A DNA stretch of 64,000 bases from Gammaproteobacteria bacterium (lineage in GTDB: Bacteria; Pseudomonadota; Gammaproteobacteria; Xanthomonadales; SZUA-36): the NCBI GenBank assembly GCA_030426265.1, contig JAUHYP010000004.1:62001-126000 (forward strand). Reading direction: 5' to 3'. The translations under genes were made by a program, and so were the position numbers. Positions within the stretch are counted from its first letter, which is position 1. Each line of letters opens with the position of its first letter. The notes beneath the pieces were generated by a model that ran no database searches, was not told the DNA's origin, and saw only the letters and a list, made by a program, of their open reading frames with translations. Shown here one piece after another: positions 27,864 through 37,741 of this stretch.

Positions 27864-29909
27864 ATGAACGGCGATGAAAACCACGACGATCCGTCCCCGA
27901 CCGGGGAACCGAACGACGAAGCCGTGAACCCGGGCCCGGAAAAACCGGCCTCCTGGTACCGCATCAACCCGCCTGTGTTCTTCGGCGCAGGCGGGCTGTG
28001 CCTGCTCATCGTGGTCTACGCCATCGCCTTCCAGGAACCCGCCGAAGCGGTGTTCGGCCTCGTGCAGGACTGGGTCGTCGAGAAGGCCGGCTGGTTCTAC
28101 ATCCTGGCGGTCGCGATGTTCCTGCTGTTCGTCATCGCCATCGCCCTGTCCGGCCTTGGCCGCATCAAGCTCGGCCCGGACCACAGCGAGCCCGACTACA
28201 GCTACGGCTCCTGGTTCGCCATGCTGTTTTCCGCCGGGATGGGTATCGGGTTGATGTTCTATGGCGTGGCCGAGCCGGTGATGCACACCCTGGCGCCGCC
28301 GGACGCGGTCGCCGGCTCCGTGAATGCGGCGCGAGAGGCCATGCGCATCACGTTCTTCCACTGGGGCATCCATGCCTGGGCCATCTATGCCGTGGTCGCC
28401 CTATCCCTGGCGTACTTCTCTTTCAGGAAGGGGCTGCCCCTGACCATCCGTTCGTCGCTGTATCCGCTGATCGGGGAACGGATCTACGGGCCGATCGGAC
28501 ATGCCGTCGATATCTTCGCGGTTCTGGGGACGCTGTTCGGTGTCGCCACGTCGCTGGGCCTGGGGGTCATCCAGGTGAACGCGGGCCTCAATTTCCTGCT
28601 CGACGCACCGGTCAGCACAGGACTGCAGGTCGCCCTGATCGCCGGGATCACCGTCCTGGCCACGACCTCCGTCGTGCTGGGGCTGGACGGCGGGATCCGC
28701 AGGGTGTCCGAGCTCAACATCCTGCTGGCTGTCAGCCTGCTGCTCTTCGTCCTGCTGATGGGACCGACCGTGTTCCTGCTCAAGGCCGCGATCCAGAACA
28801 CCGGGTACTACCTGTCCGGTCTGGTCGAGACCACCTTCAACCTCGACGCCTACGAGCCCTCGGGCTGGCTGGGTGGGTGGACCCTGTTCTACTGGGGCTG
28901 GTGGATCGCCTGGTCGCCCTTCGTCGGGATGTTCATCGCGCGGGTCTCACGGGGCCGGACCATCCGCGAATTCGTGATCGGCGTCCTGCTGGTGCCGACC
29001 GGGTTCACCTTCATGTGGATGACTTTTTTCGGTGACACCGCGTTGTACATGATCCTGGAGGAGGGGTTCACGGGACTTGGAGAGGCGGTCCAGAGCGATA
29101 CCTCCGTCGCTTTGTTCCGGTTCCTGGATCACCTGCCCTGGGCGGCCATCACCAGCACCCTGGCGACGCTGCTGGTGGTCACGTTCTTTGTCACTTCGTC
29201 GGACTCCGGATCCCTGGTGGTGGACATGCTCACGGCCGGGGGTGGTGAAGTCGAGTCACCGGTCTGGCAGCGCATCTTCTGGGCGGTCATCGAAGGGGCG
29301 ATCGCGGCGGCCCTGTTGCTGGCGGGCGGCCTACAGGCCCTGCAGACGGCCACCATCGCCTCCGCCCTCCCGTTCTGTGCGGTCATGCTGCTCATGTGCT
29401 GGGGCCTGCTCAGGGCCCTGCGTGACGATGCCAGCCGGCGCATGGCCAGGGAAGCGACGACCCTGCCTCCGCGGGTACCGCACAATCCGGTCAGCTGGCA
29501 GCAGCGCCTGTCGCGCATCGTCGACCATGCCAGTCGCGAGGCGGTGGATCAGTTCATCGAAGGGACGGTCCGCGAGGCCATGGAGCAAGTCGTCGGCGAG
29601 CTTCGCGCCCGGGACCTGCCGGCGAAAACCGAGACCCGCCCGGACGAAGGCCGCTGGATGGTCATCGATTGCGGTGGGGACGACGACTTTTTCTACTCGG
29701 TCCGCCCGCGGCCCTACACACCGCCGAGCTTCACCTTGCGCGACACCACGGCGCGGCGAGGTGAAGCGCTGCGTCACTTCCATGCCGAGGTCTACCTGGC
29801 GGAAGGCGGCCAGGGTTACAGCGTGATGCACTGGACCCAGGAGCAGCTCATTGCCGATATGCTCGACCAGTACGAGAAGTACCTGGCCTACCTGGAATCG
29901 TCGTCCTGA
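27864..29909 (+). CDS. BCCT-family transporter, BetT-like with long cytoplasmic C-terminus
   Basis: PDYSYGSWFAMLFSAGMGIGLMFYGVAEPVMH; WTLFYWGWWIAWSPFVGMFIARVSRGRTIREFV; VTFFVTSSDSGSLVVDML; C-terminal YSVMHWTQEQLIADMLDQYEKYLAYL as in BetT. Confidence 0.93.
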   Translation: MNGDENHDDPSPTGEPNDEAVNPGPEKPASWYRINPPVFFGAGGLCLLIVVYAIAFQEPAEAVFGLVQDWVVEKAGWFYILAVAMFLLFVIAIALSGLGRIKLGPDHSEPDYSYGSWFAMLFSAGMGIGLMFYGVAEPVMHTLAPPDAVAGSVNAAREAMRITFFHWGIHAWAIYAVVALSLAYFSFRKGLPLTIRSSLYPLIGERIYGPIGHAVDIFAVLGTLFGVATSLGLGVIQVNAGLNFLLDAPVSTGLQVALIAGITVLATTSVVLGLDGGIRRVSELNILLAVSLLLFVLLMGPTVFLLKAAIQNTGYYLSGLVETTFNLDAYEPSGWLGGWTLFYWGWWIAWSPFVGMFIARVSRGRTIREFVIGVLLVPTGFTFMWMTFFGDTALYMILEEGFTGLGEAVQSDTSVALFRFLDHLPWAAITSTLATLLVVTFFVTSSDSGSLVVDMLTAGGGEVESPVWQRIFWAVIEGAIAAALLLAGGLQALQTATIASALPFCAVMLLMCWGLLRALRDDASRRMAREATTLPPRVPHNPVSWQQRLSRIVDHASREAVDQFIEGTVREAMEQVVGELRARDLPAKTETRPDEGRWMVIDCGGDDDFFYSVRPRPYTPPSFTLRDTTARRGEALRHFHAEVYLAEGGQGYSVMHWTQEQLIADMLDQYEKYLAYLESSS

Positions 29910-29941
29910 CGGGGCCGGGGCCTGCCGGCGGCGGTGAACGT

Positions 29942-31645
29942 CTACCGGTCGCTGGCCGGTTCGCCTTCCCAGACGACCCTCTGACCGGTGCCCAGCCAGC
30001 CGTCCGCCCCGGCCAGGTAGTGGTCCTCGATGACATTACGGCGGATTTTCAGGGTTGGCGTGAGCATGCCGCTCGCGGTGGTCCAGGGCTCACGGACAAT
30101 GACGATGCAGCCGAGGCGCTCATGGTGGTCTAGGCTGTCGTTGATGTCATCGAGGTGCGCCGCCAACCCGGATTCGAAAGCCTCGCGGGCCGCGTTATCT
30201 CCAGAGGGCAGGGCGCCGGGTGACAGCATCGCCAGGGCGAACGGCTGAGCGAATCCGGGACCGGTCACACAGACCGCTTCCAGTCCCGGGTAGGCGTTCA
30301 GGCGGCTCTCGATCGGCACGGGGGCGATGTACTTGCCCTTGCTGGTCTTGAACAGGTCCTTGGTTCGGCCCGTGATCTTCAGGCGTCCCTGCTTGTCGGT
30401 CTCACCACGGTCTCCGGTGCGGAAGAATCCGTCCTCCGTGAGGTTCGCGGCGGTTTCCTCGGGCATCTTGTAATAGCCGAGCATCTGACCCGGGCTCTTG
30501 ACCAGGATCTCTCCCGTCTCGTCGATCCGGCATTCGACGCCGTTCAGCGGCGTGCCCACGTAGCCGGGGCGCACCTCGCCGATACGCGCGGCATGAGAGG
30601 TGGCGCAGTTCTCCGACATGCCGAAGACTTCCAGCAGTTCGAGGCCCAGATTGCGGTACCAGGTGATGATTTCCGCCGACAGCGGGGCGGCAGCGGTCAG
30701 GCCGACCTTCACGCTGTCGAGGCCCAGTCCCTCGAGGATCTTGCGCTTGACCCGGCTGCCCACGATGGGAATGGCGAACAGCAGTCGTTGTTTCGCCGGC
30801 GGCAGCTTTGCATTTACTGCCTGGTAGAACTTGGTCCAAAGGCGCGGCACCGAGAAGAAACGAGTCGGGCGCGCCCGCCGCAGGTCGTCCACGAAAGTTT
30901 CCAGGGCATCGTTGAAGAACACCTGGAAGCCGAAAATCACCGAGGGAATTTCCACCGCCACGCGCTCGCCGATGTGCGCCAGGGGCAGGTAGGACAGCAT
31001 GCGATCGTGCTCGCCCGGGCCCCACAGGTCCGCGGCGCAACCGGCCGGCGCGACCAGCGAGCGGAAACAGTGCATGACCCCCTTGGGCTGCCCCGTGGTG
31101 CCGGAGGTGTAGATGATGGTCGCGAGATCCTCCATGCCGCGCGTGACGGGTTCATCGAGGGGTTCATTCGAGGCGAGGATGTCCGCCCAATCGGTCCCAC
31201 GCACCGGTGGCGACATCGGCAGGGTGATGAGGGGCAGGTCTTCCGGCAGGGCCTCGTGCAGGGCGTTCCAGTTGTCCGCGACACCGTCCATGCGGCCGAT
31301 GATCAGCAGTCGTACTTCGCTGTGGTTCAGCACGTAGTTGGCGGACTCGGCGCTCTGGGTCGGGTACAGGGGCACGCTGACATGGCCCGCCATCCAGATG
31401 GCGAAGTCGGCAATGATCCAGTGCGCGCTGTTGCGGCCGAGCAGGGCGATGCTGCTGCCTTTCGGCAGGCCCAGTTCCAACAGGTGGCGTGCGCCCCGTA
31501 GCGCCTGGTCGAATACCTCGCCCCAGGTCAGCTCCATCACGCCTTCTCCCGGGATCGGCTGGGTCAGGTAGAGGTCGTCGGGCTTTTTCTGCGCCCACTG
31601 CCGGAGGTGCTCGACCGGCGAGGAAAACTGGATGAACTGGCCCAT
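29942..31645 (-). CDS. AMP-binding acyl-CoA synthetase (long-chain fatty acid CoA ligase type)
   Basis: IIYTSGTTGQPKGVMH; LLEVFGMSENCATSHAARIGEVRPGYVGTPL; FFRTGDRGETDKQGRLKITGRTKDLFKTSKGKYIAPVPIE. Confidence 0.92.
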   Translation of the reverse strand: MGQFIQFSSPVEHLRQWAQKKPDDLYLTQPIPGEGVMELTWGEVFDQALRGARHLLELGLPKGSSIALLGRNSAHWIIADFAIWMAGHVSVPLYPTQSAESANYVLNHSEVRLLIIGRMDGVADNWNALHEALPEDLPLITLPMSPPVRGTDWADILASNEPLDEPVTRGMEDLATIIYTSGTTGQPKGVMHCFRSLVAPAGCAADLWGPGEHDRMLSYLPLAHIGERVAVEIPSVIFGFQVFFNDALETFVDDLRRARPTRFFSVPRLWTKFYQAVNAKLPPAKQRLLFAIPIVGSRVKRKILEGLGLDSVKVGLTAAAPLSAEIITWYRNLGLELLEVFGMSENCATSHAARIGEVRPGYVGTPLNGVECRIDETGEILVKSPGQMLGYYKMPEETAANLTEDGFFRTGDRGETDKQGRLKITGRTKDLFKTSKGKYIAPVPIESRLNAYPGLEAVCVTGPGFAQPFALAMLSPGALPSGDNAAREAFESGLAAHLDDINDSLDHHERLGCIVIVREPWTTASGMLTPTLKIRRNVIEDHYLAGADGWLGTGQRVVWEGEPASDR

Positions 31646-31702
31646 GTGAGCTCCATTTTATGGGTTTTCTGAAGGCGATCTCATGATAGAAATCTTCCTT
31701 GC

Positions 31703-31731
31703 TTGCTGCAAGTATGTTTCTTCGCTACACT
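31703..31731 (+). promoter_or_regulatory. Candidate sigma70-type promoter overlapping an inverted repeat upstream of the TetR gene
   Basis: TTGCTG (31703-31708), 17 bp spacer, TACACT (31726-31731); CTTGC-N-GCAAG inverted repeat (31702-31712) overlaps the -35. Confidence 0.4.
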
Positions 31732-31775
31732 CCTTTCGCCTCATGGCGAGTACCGAATCGGGAGGATCGATCACG

Positions 31776-32405
31776 GTGACGCGTACAAAAAGCAAGGCTC
31801 GGCTCACACAAGTTGAACGCTCAGCACTGTCGGACGACCGGATGTTCGAGGCCTCCGTCAGCCTGATTGCATCCAAGGGTCCGCAGCGGACCACGCTGTC
31901 GGAAATCGGCACGCTCGCCGGCTACAGCCGGGGACTGGCCGCCTACCGCTACGGCACCAAGGACGTCTTCTACAGCGCCCTGATCGGCTACCTGCACGAC
32001 GCCTGGGTGGCCGAACTCGACAAGGCCATTGCCGAGACACAGGGCGCCGAGACCATCATCGCCGCGGTCACGGCCCTGCAGACCTTCTACCGCAGCGAGC
32101 CGGACCACCTGCGCACCCTGTTCAAGCTCTACTACGATTCGATCGACCACGAATCGGTCACCACCCTGAAACTCCAGGAAATCCAGGCCAGCCAGCGCCG
32201 CGAGGCCGCGCGCTGGTACACCGAGTGCGCGGGATTCGACCCGAAACGACACTCGCCGGAAAACTTCGCCGAGCAGTACAGCGCCATGGTCTTCGGCGCC
32301 ATCTACCAGTGGCTGGTCAACCCGGAAAAGATCGACCTCGACGACCTGCTCGAACGCTGCAAGTCCAGCTTGATGCTGATGCTGCCGGAACGCCCGGAGG
32401 CATGA
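31776..32405 (+). CDS. TetR/AcrR-family transcriptional regulator
   Basis: MFEASVSLIASKGPQRTTLSEIGTLAGYSRGLAAYRYGTKDVFYSALIGYL is a TetR HTH; GTG 31776 has GGGAGG SD; upstream in-frame ATG at 31743 is also possible. Confidence 0.88.
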   Translation: MTRTKSKARLTQVERSALSDDRMFEASVSLIASKGPQRTTLSEIGTLAGYSRGLAAYRYGTKDVFYSALIGYLHDAWVAELDKAIAETQGAETIIAAVTALQTFYRSEPDHLRTLFKLYYDSIDHESVTTLKLQEIQASQRREAARWYTECAGFDPKRHSPENFAEQYSAMVFGAIYQWLVNPEKIDLDDLLERCKSSLMLMLPERPEA

Positions 32406-32456
32406 GCCGACCGCGCACGACTTTCGAACACCACGCTCACCGCCAGTGGCGGACCC

Positions 32457-33497
32457 TTGGAACCACCCGTATGGGGAGAACAACACTTGAATCACTCAAA
32501 GAAGTGGGCACTGTCGCTGGCCATCGGCCTGGCCTGTGGATCAATGATGACCGTCACCCGGGCGCAGGCCCAGGATTCCGATGAGTCCGACGCCGATTCC
32601 GGGCGGATCCTCGAGGAAGTCATCGTCACGGCGCAGCGCCGCGAGCAGTCGGCCAACGAGGTCGGCATGGACATCCAGACCTACAGCGGCGATGTGCTGC
32701 AGACACTCAATGTCACCAACGTCGAAGACCTCAACGCGCTGATCCCGAGTTTCACGGTCGCGCAGAGCTACCAGGGTGTCCCGACCTATACCCTGCGCGG
32801 CATCGGCTTCAACACCATCAACATCTCGGCCAAGTCCACCGTCGGTACCTACGTCGACGAAGTGGCCTATCCCTACCCGGCGCTGAATGCCGGTCCGGTG
32901 TTCGACCTGCAGCGGGTGGAAGTGCTCAAGGGACCGCAAGGCACGCTGTTCGGCCGCAACACCACCGCCGGCCTGATCAACTTCGTGACCAACAAGCCGA
33001 CGGAAGAATTCGAGGCCATGGTGAGCGGCGAGGTGGGCAATTACGACACCTTCAACTTCGAGGGCTTCATGAGCGGCCCGGTGGGCGACAGCCTGGGTTG
33101 GCGCCTGGCCGTGCGCAGCGAAAACAGCGGTGAAGGCTGGCAGAAATCCAACACGCGGGGCGAGAAACTCGGCGAGATCGACCGCCAGGGCCTGCGCCTG
33201 TCCCTGGCCTGGGAGCCCAGCGACCGCCTGCACCTCGACGTTTCCTGGAACTGGTGGAGCAACGAGAGCGACATGCGCGCCGCGCAGGCCATCGGGTTCA
33301 CGCCGTCCACCGCCCCCGGTTCACCGAACAGTGTCTTCAACGTGCCCGGCCTGATCGACTACGTGGCCAACAATCAGCCGACCGCGGCGGACCAGGCGGA
33401 CTGGGCGCCCGCGTCCGTCCGCAGCCAGGACGTTGGCACCGGCCTCGGCCTGCCTTCGAACTACCTGCGTAAGGCGCAGCCCGCCAGGACGTCCTGA
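32457..33497 (+). pseudogene. TonB-dependent receptor, 3'-truncated (plug plus first barrel strands only)
   Basis: EEVIVTAQRREQSANEVGMDIQTYSGDVLQ...LRGIGFNTINIS...VDLQRVEVLKGPQGTLFGRNTTAGLINFVTNKP plug motifs; ends at aa 346 with AQPARTS*, no remaining barrel in any downstream + frame. Confidence 0.8.
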
Positions 33498-33554
33498 GCG
33501 GCCCCGTTGGCCGTGAAACGGCAGCCGTGAGGCCCAGGCACCCATTCCGCGCTC

Positions 33555-35033
33555 TCAGGGCAGGGGCAGGCTCGCTGCATCGCAGACATGGGGTGGCACC
33601 CCGATGACCCGCATCAACTCCACGGCGTGATCCACGGGCAGTCCGGTCGTACGCTCCGCCAACTGCAGGTCGACCCACACCGTGTTGCAGTCCTCGAACA
33701 GCAGTTCGACCTGGCCGGTGACCTGGTACTGGGCCGGGTCATCGAAATCGATCGGGGCCAGGTCCGTGAAGTTGCCGCCGGCCGTCTGCGCCAGGTCGAT
33801 CTGCATGGGCTCGTCGGCGCGCCAGCGCTCGAAATCGCGATTGCCCACGTAAAAATTGGCGATGCCGTCGTCGTCATAGGTATACAGGGCGACGAACACC
33901 GCCTTGCGGGATGTGTCTTCCTCGGGCCACTCGGAGATCTCGATGTTCAGCCCATGACCCGCGTGTTCCGGCGAATACCACATGCCGTTGTAGCGGTAAT
34001 CGATGGTGTTGTCGCCCGGCTGCCGGCCGATGGTCTGGCCAAAGGCGTAGAACCTCGATCCCCGCTTCTGCAGCCACATGTGGTCCCGATCCGCATCGTA
34101 GGACTGGCGGCCGGGGTGAACCAGATAACCGCTGAGGGCTACGCCGGCAAGGCTCGCGTAGCTCCCGTCACGCAGCAGGGCGAAATGCAGATGCGGCAGG
34201 TTCGAGTGGCCACCCTGGCAGATGGCCTGGTCGTAGGCGCTGGCGTAGATGGCGATGGGGTCGCCGGCCCGGATGTGCTCACCGGTACGCACCGTGACCT
34301 CGTCGAGATGGTAGTAGCGGGTGGCCCAGCCGTTCGGATGCTGGACCTGGACGTAGCAACTCGAATACACGGTCACTTCGCCGTCGTGCGCGGCAGCGAC
34401 GACGTCGCCGGAGGTATCGCTGCCCCAGGACTGAGACCAGGAGGACGCGAAATCGATCGAGGACATGGGGCCGCCATCGTCATTCCCCGTCCAGGTGTGG
34501 GTGCCGTTGAACGACCACCGAAGATCCGAACGGAAGGGCAGGTCCAGTGCGGGCGGCAGATCGGCGATGTCGTTCTGGACGCGCCAGGGTCCGGCCCCCG
34601 CCATGTCGGCCCGGGCGGCCGAAAGCGCGGCCTCCAGCAACGGCGGGGAAAGCGGCAGGGAACCCCGGAGGGCGTCAGCCAGGGATTCGGTGACGGCGAA
34701 GTCGTTCACCGGGCGTTCCCGGTGTTCCGAGGCGATGGCGCCCAGGTCCCGCGCCAGCGTCCGGATCGACACGGAATCCGTTGTCGCCGTGGACTCCACA
34801 AGGCGGGCCAGCAGCAGCGGGTTGACGTTGTAGTAGCCCGACCAGTGGCTGATGAGTTCCGCCTGGTCCGCCAAGGCGGGCAGGGTGCGTTGCACGTGGG
34901 AAATGGTGTCGAAGCCGCTGAAGCGGCTGTCCATCCACAATGGCAGCGCGCCGGCGGACGCCGCCAGGGCGGTGGCATGGATGCCGCCCGCCACCAGCAG
35001 GATCAGCGCCTTCAACGGCCAGCCCATTCGCAT
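33555..35033 (-). CDS. M23 peptidase (LasA/beta-lytic metalloendopeptidase-like) with C-terminal WYxP/GxG module (copy D)
   Basis: LRWSFNGTHTWTGNDDGGPMSSIDFA...VVAAHDGEVTVYSSCYVQVQHPNGWATRYYHLD...SNLPHLHFALLRDG (HxH); C-terminal GMWYSPEHAGHGLNIEISE...ALYTYDDDGIANFYVG...VELLFEDC...LMRVIGVPPHVC. Confidence 0.88.
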   Translation of the reverse strand: MRMGWPLKALILLVAGGIHATALAASAGALPLWMDSRFSGFDTISHVQRTLPALADQAELISHWSGYYNVNPLLLARLVESTATTDSVSIRTLARDLGAIASEHRERPVNDFAVTESLADALRGSLPLSPPLLEAALSAARADMAGAGPWRVQNDIADLPPALDLPFRSDLRWSFNGTHTWTGNDDGGPMSSIDFASSWSQSWGSDTSGDVVAAAHDGEVTVYSSCYVQVQHPNGWATRYYHLDEVTVRTGEHIRAGDPIAIYASAYDQAICQGGHSNLPHLHFALLRDGSYASLAGVALSGYLVHPGRQSYDADRDHMWLQKRGSRFYAFGQTIGRQPGDNTIDYRYNGMWYSPEHAGHGLNIEISEWPEEDTSRKAVFVALYTYDDDGIANFYVGNRDFERWRADEPMQIDLAQTAGGNFTDLAPIDFDDPAQYQVTGQVELLFEDCNTVWVDLQLAERTTGLPVDHAVELMRVIGVPPHVCDAASLPLP

Positions 35034-35037
35034 GTGA

Positions 35038-35226
35038 TCAGGCCTGGATCATTTTCAGGGGAATCAGGCCGAGCGCCAGCAGGCTGGCAGCCGCCAGCAG
35101 GCCAAAGATCCAGAGCCTCGTTTTCGAGTCCCCGGCAACCCAGGACTTGCGGAAGTTGTGGCCGGCCACCACCGCCACGATGACCAGCAGCACACCGACC
35201 CAGGGCGCGAGCGTCAGATTCTGCAA
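35038..35226 (-). CDS. Small membrane protein (62 aa), probable
   Basis: TTG-start frame LQNLTLAPWVGVLLVIVAVVAGHNFRKSWVAGDSKTRLWIFGLLAAASLLALGLIPLKMIQA* with two TM helices; lies inside ORF 35038..35754. Confidence 0.45.
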   Translation of the reverse strand: MQNLTLAPWVGVLLVIVAVVAGHNFRKSWVAGDSKTRLWIFGLLAAASLLALGLIPLKMIQA

Positions 35227-35289
35227 CTCTGTAGTATCCTTGCCGGAAAGAATTCCAGAAAGTTTAACTGGTTGAGAGAGGATATAACG

Positions 35290-35814
35290 ATGGCTCCCAC
35301 ATCCTACCAGCCGCCGACCCGCGGAGACTGGGATTCCAGGGCGACCTACAGCCAGACGGCCGAATCCACGCTCAGGATCCACCAGACGCCGGTTTCCAAG
35401 GTGCTGGCCGGCAAGAGCGGCGAGATCTGCACGATCGGCCCTGACCAGACCATCCTGGATGCGGTGCAGATCATGCGCGACAAGCGCATCGGCGCACTGC
35501 TGGTCACCAACGAGAACGGCGACCTGCTCGGCGTGCTGTCCGAGCGCGACATCGTAAGGAAGATGGCGGACATCCCCGGCCGCACCCTGGCGCAGAAGGT
35601 CAGCGCCTTGATGGCCGTGGACTACGTGAGCTGCAGCCCGGAGGACAACCTCGTCATGGTGTTGCAGACGATGACCGACAAGCGGACCCGGCACATGCCC
35701 GTCATGGAAGGGGGGCGGCTGACCGGCATCATCACCATCGGTGACGTGGTGCACTTCCGCCTGAAGGAACTCGAGTACGACATGCTGAAAATGAAGCAGA
35801 TGATCGTCGGGTAA
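35290..35814 (+). CDS. CBS-domain protein
   Basis: Two CBS repeats: TILDAVQIMRDKRIGALLVTNENGDLLGVLSERDIVRK and NLVMVLQTMTDKRTRHMPVMEGGRLTGIITIGDVV. Confidence 0.9.
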   Translation: MAPTSYQPPTRGDWDSRATYSQTAESTLRIHQTPVSKVLAGKSGEICTIGPDQTILDAVQIMRDKRIGALLVTNENGDLLGVLSERDIVRKMADIPGRTLAQKVSALMAVDYVSCSPEDNLVMVLQTMTDKRTRHMPVMEGGRLTGIITIGDVVHFRLKELEYDMLKMKQMIVG

Positions 35815-35901
35815 GACCCCGGCGATCGTCCAGGCTGCGTTCCTTTCCTGGCCCGTTCGGGCCCCGGCAGCCTGTTGGCTGCCAAGCCATGGACGGCGGC
35901 C

Positions 35902-37122
35902 TCAGCCGCCGAAATCGTCCAGCATGATGTCTTCGCGGTCGACCCCGAGTTCGAGCAGCATGTTGATCACCGAGCTGTTCATGATCGGCGGTCCGCACAT
36001 GTAGTACTCGCAGTCTTCCGGTGCCGGGTGATTCTTGAGGTACTCCTCGAACAGCACGTTGTGAATGAAGCCCGTGTAGCCGTCCCAGTCGTCGGTGGGC
36101 AGGGGGTCGGACAGGGCGACGTGCCATTCGAAATTGTCGTTGGTGCGGGCCAGTTCGTCGAAGTCCTCGACGTAGAACATCTCGCGCTTCGAGCGCGCGC
36201 CATACCAGAACGAGATCTTGCGCTTGCTGTTCAGGCGACGCAGCTGGTCGAAGATGTGGCTGCGCATCGGCGCCATGCCGGCGCCCCCACCGACGAACAC
36301 CATTTCCTTCTCCGTGTCCCGGGCGAAAAACTCGCCAAAGGGCCCCGAAATTGTCACTTCGTCTCCGGGTTTCAGGTCGAAGATGAATGAGGACATCTGT
36401 CCCGGCGGCACGTTGGATGCGCCCGGTGGCGGGGACGCGATCCGGACGTTGAGCATGATGATGCCCTTTTCCTCCGGGTAGTTCGCCATGGAATAGGCGC
36501 GCTCGATGGGTTCGGCGACGGTCGACTCGTATTGCCACAGGTCGAAGCGGTCCCAGTCGTCGCGGAATTTTTCGGCGACCTGGAAATCCTTGTACTTCAC
36601 GCTGTGGGGCGGCGCGGCGATCTGGATGTAGCCGCCGGCGCGGAACTTGACGTCCTCGCCCTCGGGCAGTTCCAGCACCAGTTCCTTGATGAAGGTCGCG
36701 ACGTTGTCGTTCGAGCGCACCTTGCACGGCCACTTCTTCACGCCGAAGACTTCTTCCGGCACCTCGATGACCATGTCCTGCTTGACGGCGACCTGGCAGG
36801 AAAGGCGATCGCCCTCCGCCGCTTCGCGTCGCGTGATGTGACTGGTCTCGGTCGGCAGGATGGCGCCGCCGCCGGAGTGGATCTTCACCCGGCACTGGGC
36901 GCAGGTGCCGCCGCCGCCGCAGGCCGAGGGCACGAACAGGCCCTGGGCGGCCAGCGTGGTCAGCAGTTTGCCGCCGGCAGGAACGCTCAGGGTCTTCTCG
37001 TCGTTGATGACGAGGCTGACGTTGCCCGTGGCGACCAGGCGCGAGCGCGCCGCCATGATGATGCCCACCAGCATCAGCACGATGAGGGTGAACAGGAGCA
37101 CGCCCATGTAGAAAGTCGTCAT
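35902..37122 (-). CDS. nqrF: Na+-translocating NADH:quinone reductase subunit F
   Basis: N-terminal TM, 2Fe-2S motif [21 protein letters not shown] domains; ends [15 protein letters not shown]. Confidence 0.97.
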   Translation of the reverse strand: MTTFYMGVLLFTLIVLMLVGIIMAARSRLVATGNVSLVINDEKTLSVPAGGKLLTTLAAQGLFVPSACGGGGTCAQCRVKIHSGGGAILPTETSHITRREAAEGDRLSCQVAVKQDMVIEVPEEVFGVKKWPCKVRSNDNVATFIKELVLELPEGEDVKFRAGGYIQIAAPPHSVKYKDFQVAEKFRDDWDRFDLWQYESTVAEPIERAYSMANYPEEKGIIMLNVRIASPPPGASNVPPGQMSSFIFDLKPGDEVTISGPFGEFFARDTEKEMVFVGGGAGMAPMRSHIFDQLRRLNSKRKISFWYGARSKREMFYVEDFDELARTNDNFEWHVALSDPLPTDDWDGYTGFIHNVLFEEYLKNHPAPEDCEYYMCGPPIMNSSVINMLLELGVDREDIMLDDFGG

Positions 37123-37132
37123 GGCGGTCCTC

Positions 37133-37741
37133 CTAGATGTTCACGCCGCTGAACGACATGAAGGCCAGCGCCATGAGCCCGGCCGAAATGAAGGTGATGC
37201 CCAGCCCCTGCAAGCCGTCCGGAACGTCGGAGTACTTCAGCTTTTCACGCACACCCGCCATGGCCGCGATGGCGAGCGCCCAGCCCAGGCCGGAGGAAAA
37301 TCCGAAGGTCACCGCCTGGGGGAAATCGTAGTCGCGCTGCTCCATGAACAGGGAGCCGCCCAGGATGGCGCAGTTCACCGTGATCAGGGGCAGGAAGATG
37401 CCCAGGGCGTTGTACAGGGCCGGAAAGAAGCGGTCCAGCGTCATTTCCAGGATCTGCACCATGGCCGCGATCACGCCGATGTAGGTGATCAGGCTGAGGA
37501 AGGTCAAGTCGACGTTTTCCAGCCCCGCCCACGCCAGTGCGCCCGGCTTGAGCAGGTAGGTCAGCAGCAGGTTGTTCGCCGGCACGGTGATGGTCTGCAC
37601 GGCGATGACCGAGGCGCCCAGGCCGATCGCCGTGGAGACGTTCTTCGAGACGGCGAGAAAGGTGCACATGCCCAGGAAGAAGGCCAGGGCCAGGTTCTCG
37701 ACGAAGATCGCCCGGAAGGCGAGTGAAAGCAGCTCTTCCAT
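37133..37741 (-). CDS. nqrE: Na+-NQR subunit E
   Basis: [42 protein letters not shown] is typical NqrE. Confidence 0.97.
   Translation of the reverse strand: MEELLSLAFRAIFVENLALAFFLGMCTFLAVSKNVSTAIGLGASVIAVQTITVPANNLLLTYLLKPGALAWAGLENVDLTFLSLITYIGVIAAMVQILEMTLDRFFPALYNALGIFLPLITVNCAILGGSLFMEQRDYDFPQAVTFGFSSGLGWALAIAAMAGVREKLKYSDVPDGLQGLGITFISAGLMALAFMSFSGVNI

Noticed and set aside
33588-35183. 531-aa plus-strand ORF as possible continuation of the truncated TonB receptor
   Set aside because: Composition is shadow-like and it is exactly antisense to the M23 peptidase; no beta-barrel-like pattern.
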